Position numbers and translations under genes: made by a program. DNA of 5,677 bases from Marinagarivorans sp. UBA5870. GTDB taxonomy: Bacteria; Pseudomonadota; Gammaproteobacteria; Pseudomonadales; Cellvibrionaceae. The stretch lies in the NCBI GenBank assembly GCA_002432555.1, contig DJFO01000178.1:1-5677 (forward strand). Direction: 5' to 3'. Below, piece after piece: positions 1 through 5,677 of this stretch (the first letter of the stretch is position 1; each line of letters begins with the position of its first letter). Under the pieces are notes generated by a model that saw only the letters and a program-made list of their open reading frames with translations, did no database searches and was not told the origin of the DNA.

Positions 1-108
1 GCTAGAGCTAGAGCTAGAGCTGGATGATGAACTCGATGACGAACTGCTTGAGCTGCTTGAAGAGCTCGACGAACTTGAACTGCTCGAGGATGAAGTGGAA
101 CTGCTGGA
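1..108 (-). repeat. Poly-serine linker coding tract
   Basis: Thirty-five of the 36 codons from residue 417 to the window edge encode Ser; the exception is Thr421. All six Ser codons (AGC, AGT, TCA, TCC, TCG, TCT) are mixed, so the protein sequence rather than a simple DNA repeat is being kept. The exception is the last part, at positions 1-18, where AGC-TCT alternates three times as a hexanucleotide repeat. Poly-Ser linkers of this length are known from secreted multidomain enzymes and lipoproteins of Saccharophagus and Cellvibrio relatives. The tract may continue beyond the edge. Confidence 0.9.
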
Positions 109-1356
109 ACCTAAAACGCCCTCGACATTAAATGAAAATTCCACGGTGTCACCATTGGCGACCGTACCGCTGAACCGCTTGTTAGTGTCTCCCGTGAATA
201 TGCGCACATCGTAATCCGTGGGCAGCCCAGCGGCATGCTGCACCCGGACCCGATATTCGCCGGGTGCCGCGTTGTCGGGCCAGAAGGCATTTTCCCAGTC
301 GTTCGAATCGGCTATAGGGTCAAACAAACCCGCACCACCCAAACACTCGACGGGGGTGTTGTCTATGTAGAGGGGGTTGCCGCAGGGGTCCACGATTTGC
401 AGATTGAGATCATCCGCCGATTCCGGCCAAGTGAGGTTCACACGCAGAACCCCCGCCGAGCCGTTGAGCTGCTCTTGCGTGGCATCGGACGGGCCTTCGT
501 CTTGCGGCTTCGTGGTCGGGAATGCCGGACCCGCTTGTTCGAACGTCGGATCGACTATGACGCCTATTCCGCGCAGGTTAATCCGCTTGGTTATTTGGCC
601 ATCGTAAAAATCACCGCCAAGTTTGAGCTCGAAGTATTCGTAGTCCTCCTGCACTTCATCCTGCATCAGGTCGACGGTGATCGCACCTTCGGTTGTACCC
701 GGCTGAAACACGAGAAACTCATGCCGGTACTCAAAATCTTCACCCGCGACTGCAGTGCCGTCCACAGTCTCGTACTCGATCACTACAGGATCGACCGCCG
801 GCCGCGCCAAGGCGACTCGAAATTGAATTTGCGTGCCCTTTTCGTCTGCCGAAACGCTGACGACTTTGGCAATGTTTTCCAGAGGCTGGACTACAACGGT
901 GGTCGTATCGGAATTCGCGAAGTCAGCGCTGTTGACCCCATAAAGACGGAAAACCAGCTTAGTCGTTTGCGTCACGTCGGGGGTGAGAATTTCGGTTTGC
1001 GGCTCGTGCCGATTGAGAATGGTGACCTCAGGACCTTCGATCTGGTCCCAACGGGCTAGCTTGATCGGAACCCCAGACTGACTCGTTACAGCGCCATTCA
1101 AAGGCACTAATAGATTTGAATCTGCAAATTGCAGGCTGCCCGCATCGACGAGCACATGCTCAGCCAGACTGCCCGCCGGCTTATTGACCTGCCCTACCTC
1201 CGCGGGAGGAATGACCTTAGGTAGATCGTCGAGCGCCGCGGTACTGGGCTGCTGTTGCGCCGGAGCAATCTCCGAACTGTTTTGCGAGCAACCGGAAGCC
1301 AATATAAGGCCGATCGACATTGCCCAGATTGCCACTCGCCCTTGGAGAATTTTCAT
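1..1356 (-). CDS. Modular surface lipoprotein (PKD/REJ-like, Calx-beta, YfaP/PPC-like domains, poly-Ser linker), 3' end outside window
   Basis: I see an open frame of 452 codons with no stop, reading leftwards from an ATG at 1356-1354 and continuing past the window edge. The start is supported by GGAG six bases upstream and by a 22-residue signal peptide with K2 and R7, a hydrophobic core and a lipobox-like LASGC ending at Cys23, so a lipid-anchored envelope protein is inferred. Residues 24-60 are a low-complexity spacer. Residues about 68-158 resemble a PKD/REJ (K319-type) Ig fold, with W103, Q105, G108-P109, then TPDV and a closing TTTVVVQP. Residues about 164-265 are a Calx-beta domain: YETVDGTAVAGEDF at 195-208, then VFQPGTTEG and a DEVQEDYEYFELKL stretch. 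Residues about 302-412 look like a YfaP/PPC-type sandwich (LTW at 308-310, IVDPCGNP, APGEYRVRV), with a possible disulfide C325-C338. From residue 417 the chain is almost pure serine. Such linkers tether surface or carbohydrate-active modules; the C-terminal module is not visible. Role unknown; adhesion or polysaccharide binding is only a guess. Confidence 0.88.
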   Translation of the reverse strand, partial: MKILQGRVAIWAMSIGLILASGCSQNSSEIAPAQQQPSTAALDDLPKVIPPAEVGQVNKPAGSLAEHVLVDAGSLQFADSNLLVPLNGAVTSQSGVPIKLARWDQIEGPEVTILNRHEPQTEILTPDVTQTTKLVFRLYGVNSADFANSDTTTVVVQPLENIAKVVSVSADEKGTQIQFRVALARPAVDPVVIEYETVDGTAVAGEDFEYRHEFLVFQPGTTEGAITVDLMQDEVQEDYEYFELKLGGDFYDGQITKRINLRGIGVIVDPTFEQAGPAFPTTKPQDEGPSDATQEQLNGSAGVLRVNLTWPESADDLNLQIVDPCGNPLYIDNTPVECLGGAGLFDPIADSNDWENAFWPDNAAPGEYRVRVQHAAGLPTDYDVRIFTGDTNKRFSGTVANGDTVEFSFNVEGVLGSSSSTSSSSSSSSSSSSSSSSSSSSSSSSSSSSSSS

Positions 1357-1362
1357 GCGGTG

Positions 1363-1366
1363 CTCC
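1363..1366 (-). promoter_or_regulatory. Ribosome binding site of the lipoprotein gene
   Basis: On the minus strand GGAG lies six bases before the ATG at 1356. It is the only clear Shine-Dalgarno sequence next to a start in this window, and with the signal peptide it fixes the lipoprotein start. Confidence 0.7.
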
Positions 1367-1453
1367 GTTCCAATCCTTGTTTGTCCAAATAAAGCTGAAG
1401 GGAATTACACTAGAAAGCCTACAGACAGACGGGCTCGACAGAGAGGGGCGCCC

Positions 1454-1485
1454 AAAAAACGTGGAGAACACTTCCACTTCTCCAC
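1454..1485 (-). terminator. Intrinsic (Rho-independent) terminator read on the minus strand
   Basis: Read leftwards, the RNA would form a perfect 8-bp stem, GUGGAGAA with UUCUCCAC (arms at 1478-1485 and 1461-1468), closed by a 9-base loop. One G (1460) and six U (1459-1454) follow. On the plus strand no T tract follows the stem, so the element is one-directional. It lies 97 bases upstream of the lipoprotein ATG with no minus-strand protein gene obvious to its right. It should therefore be either an attenuator in the lipoprotein leader or the 3' end of a small RNA. Confidence 0.6.
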
Positions 1486-1499
1486 CCTATCTTCGATCA

Positions 1500-1522
1500 A
1501 CAGCCGTTTCTACTACGGCTGT
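1500..1522 (-). repeat. Perfect inverted repeat (8-bp stem, 7-base loop)
   Basis: ACAGCCGT at 1500-1507 pairs with ACGGCTGT at 1515-1522. The loop is seven bases, and no T tract follows on either strand, so it is not a terminator by itself. It sits 14 bases from the stem of the leftward terminator, and the two together would make a two-hairpin 3' end or leader RNA on the minus strand. A protein operator is an alternative reading. Confidence 0.5.
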
Positions 1523-1755
1523 CTAGTCCCGGTCGGCGATTTTACTCCATGGCGCGAGAGCCCTCAACGAGATACGGGGCCAACCGTCGGTTTTTCATAG
1601 TGTTCAATGAGTTCGAGCGATTTTCGATACCCCCAAACTGCTCGACTAATACTAATGAACTAGAAATAAATCAGAACTTATTTTTATTCGAGCATTTTAC
1701 AGTCCGAAAGTATTAGATGCATGGAGTTTGACGATAAACAGGATTTGCGTAAGCG

Positions 1756-1772
1756 GTACCACCTAAGTACCA
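1756..1772 (+). repeat. GTACCA direct repeat upstream of cbrX-like gene
   Basis: GTACCA occurs at 1756-1761 and again at 1767-1772, 11 bases apart and so on nearly the same face of the helix. It lies 32 bases upstream of the small membrane protein start. The same bases also form a short inverted repeat, GGTAC-N7-GTACC (1755-1771). It could be an operator or a leader hairpin; chance is not excluded for so short a repeat. Confidence 0.3.
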
Positions 1773-1803
1773 TCGGCCCACCCTATGCTCGTCGCACCTG
1801 CTT

Positions 1804-1980
1804 ATGAACCGCCAAAGTCCCCTAATACTTTTACTTCTGGTTGCCTATATTTTTCTGCCGGCATTACTCGAGTGGGTGACCGACGCCAGGAGCGGCTGGT
1901 ATAAGCCCTTTATCATTTGGCTCGCAGTCATAGTGGGCGCGTATTTCATTCAAAAGCGCGACACCAAACATGACACTTAA
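1804..1980 (+). CDS. cbrX: Small CbrX-like inner-membrane protein, 58 aa
   Basis: The frame encodes 58 residues beginning MNRQSPLILLLLVAY. It has two hydrophobic segments (about 7-22 and 35-49) joined by a short loop, EWVTDARSGWYKP, and a charged tail with K51-R52, so a two-helix inner-membrane hairpin is predicted. Its stop codon lies inside the cbrA coding region: the two genes share ATGACACTTAA, 11 bases, in different frames. A small protein gene overlapping the 5' end of cbrA is known in Pseudomonas as cbrX and is reported to couple cbrA translation; the same job is inferred here. No clear Shine-Dalgarno sequence precedes the ATG at 1804, and no better in-frame start is visible upstream. 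Size, membrane character, overlap and gene order support the assignment, but not an alignment. Whether the peptide itself acts on CbrA is unknown. Confidence 0.75.
   Translation: MNRQSPLILLLLVAYIFLPALLEWVTDARSGWYKPFIIWLAVIVGAYFIQKRDTKHDT
1970..1980 (+). other. cbrX/cbrA overlap, probable translational coupling
   Basis: The cbrA ATG (1970-1972) precedes the cbrX-like stop TAA (1978-1980). The stretch before this ATG, AAAAGCGCGACACCAAAC, has no purine-rich Shine-Dalgarno sequence, so ribosomes ending on the upstream frame probably supply initiation. This is an inference from the arrangement and agrees with what is reported for Pseudomonas. Confidence 0.6.
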
Positions 1981-4954
1981 TTTTGCCGAAGTTGCGCTTA
2001 TCAGCATCACCTACTTGGGTGTGCTTTTCGCGATTGCCTATACCACCGAGAGGGGCTGGGTGTCAGACCGGGTGGTCTCCCACCCCGTCACTTATATCTT
2101 TTCCCTGGGGATTTTTGCGAGCGCTTGGGCGTTCTACGGCGTCGTCGACTTGGCCGAGCGGTTTGGCTACGGTGCGCTAGCCTATTACCTCGGCACCGGT
2201 GCCCTCTTTTTGTTTTCATCCTATGCGTTGAAGCCGCTGGTGGAGCTCGCACGCCGATTCCAGGTTAATTCCATGGCGGACCTCCTGGTGTTTCGCTATC
2301 ACAGCCATTCCGTTGGCGGAATGGTGACCTTGGTCATGCTGATGGCGATGGCGCCACTGCTCACCCTGCAAATCCAAGCCGTGGCGGATACTATTCATCT
2401 GTTTACCCGCAATAATCATGAAGCCCTTAGCCCAGCCCTGTCGGAATTTGGGATCCGACAGTCTTTTGCGCTGATTTATTGTGTCGCTATCGCCTTATTC
2501 ACCACTGTATTCGGCTCCAACCGTGAACACCACAAGGGCTTGGTGACGGTAATGGCTTTTGAATCCTTGATTAAGGTATTCGGTTTATTGGCTGTTGGCT
2601 TCTTCGTTCTTTATGAAGTTTTCGGAGGCTTATCGGGCCTCGACCGGTGGCTCGCCGAAAATCCCGAACACCTGGACGCATTAAGCTCGCCGGGGGACGC
2701 GTCCGTACATGCACTTTTACTGGCTTTCATTGCCACTGCCGTGTCCATGCCCCATATATTTCATATGACGGTGGTTGAAAACCCTGTTAAACACACCAAC
2801 CAAACAGTGACCTGGGCATTTCCATTGTTCTTACTGGTGATGGCCTTACCGATTTTTCCCATTTTATGGGGTGGCAAAGCATTGGATCTGGACGGTCCTG
2901 CCCAATACTTTCCTCTCTCGGTTCCTATGGCAGCCGGCAGCAGCGGGTTCGCAGTCATTGCATTTGTCGGCGGACTTTCCGCCGCCACCGGCGCCATGGT
3001 GGCTATTGCCCTTGCGCTGGCGACCATGATACTCAACCATTGGCTGCTGCCGATCATTCACATCCGTGCCAAACGCGACGTTTACGGCCAATTGATCTGG
3101 ATGCGTCGCGCACTGATCGTTTCGGTTATGTTGAGCGGTTATCTGTTCTACGTGGCGCTTAATAACCGATTCAATTTGACGGAGCTGGCGCTCGCCGCTT
3201 TTATTGCCACCCTTCAGCTACTTCCCGGGGTTATGGCAGTTGCCCATTGGCCAAAGGGTAACCGCAGGGGGTTTATTGCCGGGCTAATGGTCGGCAGTAA
3301 CATCTGGTTTTTTGGGCTGATGCTGCCGATGATGCAGGGTTGGACAAGCGCGACCTTGCCCTTCTGGGATCACCCGATTCCTCTGGGCATCTCCGAGTGG
3401 GACCGAATTACCCTCTGGAGCCTAGGACTCAACACCCTGGTGTTCTTGCTGGTTTCTTACATGAGCCGGCAATCCGACGAAGAGCGCTACAGTGCCGAGC
3501 TCTGCTCTGATGACGAGCTGAGCCATCCGATACGTTTAGCGCTGGATATTCGCTCGCCGACCGAAATCATTGAACGCCTGAGCACGCGAATCGGACGGTC
3601 CACCGCTCAAACTGAGGTACATCGAGCACTGCAACGTCTCGGTATGACCGCCAATGAAAGCCGCCCATATGCTCTACGGCGATTGCGGGACGAAATTGAA
3701 GCCAACCTTTCAAGTCTGATGGGGATTTCGATGGCGAGCGAGATCATGGACCGCCTGGTGCCCTACAAGGTGCCAGAATCCCCGGGCGCGACCGACATCA
3801 ATCTAATCGAAAGCCGGTTAAGCCAAGTGCGCGACCACCTCACCGGCTTGGCAGCCGAGCTTAACAACCTGCGAATCTACCACCGCCGCACCCTTGAGGA
3901 ACTTCCGCTCGCCACCTTTTCCATCGGGGCCGACATGGAGATTCTGATGTGGAACAGCGCCATGGCGGAGCTCACCGGCATCGCCAGCAGTGAAGTCACT
4001 GGATCCCATTTGGAGGATGTTGTGGAACCTTGGGGACGACTGCTCACGAAGTTCGCGCTTTCTGCGGAGCCGCGGTTTTATAAACGGCAGATCATGCTCA
4101 ATAACCACGCCCACTGGATCACCCTGCACAAAGCGTCTATCCCCTCTTCGCTGGCTCATCAGGTAGACGGGCAGGTGATATTGCTCGAGGACGTCACCGA
4201 ACTTCAGATGCTGGAGCAGGAACTGGTCCACAGTGAGAGACTTGCCTCGGTCGGCCGCCTGGCGGCGGGAGTTGCGCATGAGATCGGCAACCCGGTTACG
4301 GGCATAGCGTGTCTCGCGCAAAATCTAAAATATGACACGGATAACCCCGAAATCTTGGAAACCGGTGACCAGATTCTTTCGTTGACAGGACGGGTAACAA
4401 GGATCGTACAGTCGCTTGTGAGCTTTTCTCACGCGGGCCAGCGAGTCGACAACGTTTTACAAGAGGTCAACCCGCGCGAATGCGTCCAGGAGGCGATCAA
4501 CCTCCTATCCCTGCAAAAGGAACGCAACCACGTAATCTTCGACAATCAAGTGGCGAAAGACCTCATACTGCAGGCCGACTCGCAACGGTTGATTCAGGTT
4601 TTCGTCAATCTGCTATCCAATTCACGGGATGCCAGCGCCGCGGGCGGGAAGATCGTGGTAGAAAGTGCGATCGATGGTGAATTCGCCCGATTGATGGTGA
4701 CAGATGAAGGGGTTGGCATAGCGCCGGAGGTGGTGGATCGGATCTTCGAACCCTTCTTCACCACCAAGGAGCCCGGTGAAGGAACCGGCCTGGGCCTCGC
4801 ACTCGTTTATACCATCATCGAAGATCACAAAGGCACCATCGAGATCGAGTCGCCAGCCTTTTCCGAGCGGCAGTGCGGTACCCGGTTTATCATTACGTTA
4901 CCTTTAAATCTTGCAAGCCATGATTCGAAGAGTAACACTGTGAAGGTTTTTTGA
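1970..4954 (+). CDS. cbrA: CbrA: SLC5-type symporter fused to sensor histidine kinase
   Basis: The protein has 994 residues. Residues about 1-500 form a sodium/solute symporter (SLC5/SSS) module with about 13 hydrophobic segments, the first near 6-25 and the last near 480-498. A STAC-like linker (about 528-605, from [10 protein letters not shown]) and a helical stretch lead to a PAS domain (about 643-745, [18 protein letters not shown]). The DHp helix has [18 protein letters not shown] with phospho-acceptor His770. The ATPase domain shows the N box (N880, N884), G1 DEGVGIA from D912, F box FEPFFTTK from F926, and G2 GEGTGLGL at 936-943, so all catalytic motifs are intact. There is no fused receiver, so CbrB just downstream is the likely partner. 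In Pseudomonas, CbrA controls carbon/nitrogen balance, and P. fluorescens CbrA takes up histidine; the ligand here is unknown. The start at the overlap with the upstream gene gives a typical SSS N-terminus. A paralogous symporter-kinase is the main alternative, made unlikely by the downstream CbrB. Confidence 0.93.
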   Translation: MTLNFAEVALISITYLGVLFAIAYTTERGWVSDRVVSHPVTYIFSLGIFASAWAFYGVVDLAERFGYGALAYYLGTGALFLFSSYALKPLVELARRFQVNSMADLLVFRYHSHSVGGMVTLVMLMAMAPLLTLQIQAVADTIHLFTRNNHEALSPALSEFGIRQSFALIYCVAIALFTTVFGSNREHHKGLVTVMAFESLIKVFGLLAVGFFVLYEVFGGLSGLDRWLAENPEHLDALSSPGDASVHALLLAFIATAVSMPHIFHMTVVENPVKHTNQTVTWAFPLFLLVMALPIFPILWGGKALDLDGPAQYFPLSVPMAAGSSGFAVIAFVGGLSAATGAMVAIALALATMILNHWLLPIIHIRAKRDVYGQLIWMRRALIVSVMLSGYLFYVALNNRFNLTELALAAFIATLQLLPGVMAVAHWPKGNRRGFIAGLMVGSNIWFFGLMLPMMQGWTSATLPFWDHPIPLGISEWDRITLWSLGLNTLVFLLVSYMSRQSDEERYSAELCSDDELSHPIRLALDIRSPTEIIERLSTRIGRSTAQTEVHRALQRLGMTANESRPYALRRLRDEIEANLSSLMGISMASEIMDRLVPYKVPESPGATDINLIESRLSQVRDHLTGLAAELNNLRIYHRRTLEELPLATFSIGADMEILMWNSAMAELTGIASSEVTGSHLEDVVEPWGRLLTKFALSAEPRFYKRQIMLNNHAHWITLHKASIPSSLAHQVDGQVILLEDVTELQMLEQELVHSERLASVGRLAAGVAHEIGNPVTGIACLAQNLKYDTDNPEILETGDQILSLTGRVTRIVQSLVSFSHAGQRVDNVLQEVNPRECVQEAINLLSLQKERNHVIFDNQVAKDLILQADSQRLIQVFVNLLSNSRDASAAGGKIVVESAIDGEFARLMVTDEGVGIAPEVVDRIFEPFFTTKEPGEGTGLGLALVYTIIEDHKGTIEIESPAFSERQCGTRFIITLPLNLASHDSKSNTVKVF

Positions 4955-4972
4955 ACGAAGTAACGCTGACAT

Positions 4973-5677
4973 ATGAGCAAAATCCTGATAGTAGAAGACG
5001 AAGTCATCATTCGCACCGCCCTTCGTAAGCTATTGGTTCGCAACAAATATGACGTCAAAGAAGCTTCTTCCGTGAAGGAGGCCGGCAAGTACAACTTGGA
5101 CGCCTTTGACCTCATCATCTCGGATCTCCGTTTGCCGGGAGCCCCCGGAACCGATTTGATCCAAGCCGCCGGCGACGTTCCGGTCCTTATCATGACCAGC
5201 TACGCCAGTCTGCGCTCCGCCGTGGACTCCATGCGGATGGGTGCCGTCGACTATATCGCGAAACCCTTCGACCACGACGAGATGCTGGCTGCGGTCAAGC
5301 GGGTTCTCAGTAAATCCGAAAAGGCTGCAGCTCCCGCCAGATCCGGCGAACAAAATACCGAATCGGTCGCCGGCATGATCGGCTCTTCGATACAGATGAA
5401 AGAGCTTTACGCCAAGATTCGCAAGGTGGCGCCGACCACTGCCACAGTTCTGGTAAACGGCGAGACCGGAACCGGGAAGGAGCTGGTTGCTAAAGCACTG
5501 CACCGGGAGAGCCCGCGGCGAGACAGACCGTTGATTTCCGTCAACTGCGCCGCGATCCCCGACACGCTCATCGAGGCCGAACTTTTTGGCCATGAAAAAG
5601 GCGCATTTACCGGCGCCAACAAAACGACGCTGGGAAAAATTGAAACCGCCCACGAAGGCACCTTGTTTCTCGATGAG
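4973..5677 (+). CDS. cbrB: CbrB: NtrC-family sigma-54-dependent response regulator, 3' end outside window
   Basis: The first 235 residues are present. The receiver domain (about 1-110) has acid-pocket E8-D9, phospho-acceptor Asp51 in [11 protein letters not shown], Thr75 in LIMTSYAS and Lys97 in [10 protein letters not shown] short variable linker (about 113-140) leads to the AAA+ domain with Walker A GETGTGKE at 163-170, the sigma-54-contacting GAFTGA loop at 210-215, and Walker B GTLFLDE at 229-235, where the window ends. The C-terminal HTH is therefore not seen. An in-frame stop at 4967-4969 makes the ATG at 4973 the first possible start. The gene lies 18 bases after cbrA, so co-transcription is likely. 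The Shine-Dalgarno sequence is weak (GAAG at 4957-4960, 12 bases away). The LPGAPGT and [20 protein letters not shown] segments match what I recall of Pseudomonas CbrB. CrcZ-type small RNAs are a Pseudomonas target; whether they exist here cannot be told. Confidence 0.93.
   Translation, partial: MSKILIVEDEVIIRTALRKLLVRNKYDVKEASSVKEAGKYNLDAFDLIISDLRLPGAPGTDLIQAAGDVPVLIMTSYASLRSAVDSMRMGAVDYIAKPFDHDEMLAAVKRVLSKSEKAAAPARSGEQNTESVAGMIGSSIQMKELYAKIRKVAPTTATVLVNGETGTGKELVAKALHRESPRRDRPLISVNCAAIPDTLIEAELFGHEKGAFTGANKTTLGKIETAHEGTLFLDE

Larger units (their letters stand above)
1357..1803. other. Divergent intergenic region between the lipoprotein gene and the cbr operon
   Basis: These 447 bases separate two divergent genes, and I see no convincing protein gene in them. 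They contain, left to right, the lipoprotein RBS, an intrinsic terminator read leftwards, a perfect 8-bp hairpin, three TCGAGC or GCTCGA motifs at 1613-1693 plus one at 1433, an AT-rich segment at about 1645-1720, and a GTACCA direct repeat at 1756-1772. Promoters for both genes should lie here, but I find no -35/-10 pair good enough to call on either strand. No known riboswitch consensus was recognised. Confidence 0.7.

Noticed and set aside
1..24. Tandem GCTAGA units as a CRISPR or satellite repeat
   Set aside because: The units are in frame with the poly-Ser coding tract and are explained as alternating Ser codons; there are no spacers.
235..1059. 274-codon open frame on the plus strand
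   Set aside because: It is antisense to the lipoprotein gene, whose signal peptide and Calx-beta motifs are clear; the plus-strand product shows no recognisable domain and is explained by biased codon use on the other strand.
1404..1409. TGTAAT as a minus-strand -10 box for the lipoprotein gene
   Set aside because: Five of six bases match, but no acceptable -35 lies 16-18 bases upstream, so it is not called as a promoter.
1582..1595. AACC-GTC-GGTT followed by T5 as a plus-strand terminator
   Set aside because: The stem is only 4 bp with a 3-base loop, too weak to call, and no plus-strand gene precedes it.
1184..1600. 138-codon plus-strand ORF spanning the lipoprotein 5' end and leader
   Set aside because: It is antisense to the signal-peptide region and reads through the hairpin-terminator block; the product has no domain features.
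1549..1716. 55-codon plus-strand ORF (MAREPSTRYG...) in the intergenic region
   Set aside because: It has no Shine-Dalgarno sequence, composition that merely follows the AT-rich DNA and no recognisable features, and it overlaps the candidate regulatory segment.
1728..1755. TTGACG as a -35 for the cbr operon
   Set aside because: The sequences 15-18 bases downstream (TAAGCG, AAGCGG) do not resemble a -10 box.
3818..4321. 167-codon minus-strand ORF within cbrA
   Set aside because: It is a shadow of the PAS and DHp coding region, which has strong motifs on the plus strand.
5030..5653. 207-codon minus-strand ORF within cbrB
   Set aside because: It is a shadow frame opposite receiver and AAA+ motifs that are intact on the plus strand.

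Overview
The window looks like chromosomal DNA from a gammaproteobacterium. The right-hand two thirds carry a Pseudomonas-type cbrX-cbrA-cbrB arrangement. The left edge encodes a secreted lipoprotein whose long poly-serine linker is of the kind common in polysaccharide-degrading marine gammaproteobacteria (Saccharophagus, Teredinibacter, Cellvibrio and relatives). The genus is an inference and cannot be fixed from this window.

Layout. (1) Positions 1-1356, minus strand: the 5' part (452 codons, cut by the window edge) of a lipoprotein gene. It encodes a signal peptide with Cys23, a PKD/REJ-like Ig-fold domain, a Calx-beta domain, a YfaP/PPC-like beta-sandwich and then a poly-Ser linker that runs off the window. 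(2) Positions 1357-1803: a 447-bp divergent intergenic region. It holds a good intrinsic terminator read on the minus strand, an 8-bp perfect hairpin just upstream of it, scattered TCGAGC motifs, an AT-rich stretch and a GTACCA direct repeat near the rightward start. (3) Positions 1804-1980, plus strand: a 58-aa two-helix membrane protein (CbrX-like). Its last 11 bases overlap the next gene. (4) Positions 1970-4954, plus: a 994-aa symporter-histidine kinase fusion (CbrA). (5) Positions 4973-5677, plus: the first 235 codons of an NtrC-family response regulator (CbrB), cut by the window edge immediately after Walker B.

How the genes work together. The three rightward genes form a tight operon. 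By analogy with Pseudomonas, CbrA senses or transports a solute (histidine is reported for P. fluorescens CbrA), autophosphorylates on the conserved His and passes the phosphate to CbrB, which activates sigma-54 promoters for carbon and nitrogen use. The left gene is transcribed divergently and shows no evident functional link to this pathway. It looks like a cell-surface adhesion or carbohydrate-associated lipoprotein.

The two-component system is a known family. The least explained parts are the minus-strand hairpin-terminator block in the intergenic region (an attenuator leader or a small RNA) and the unfinished modular lipoprotein.
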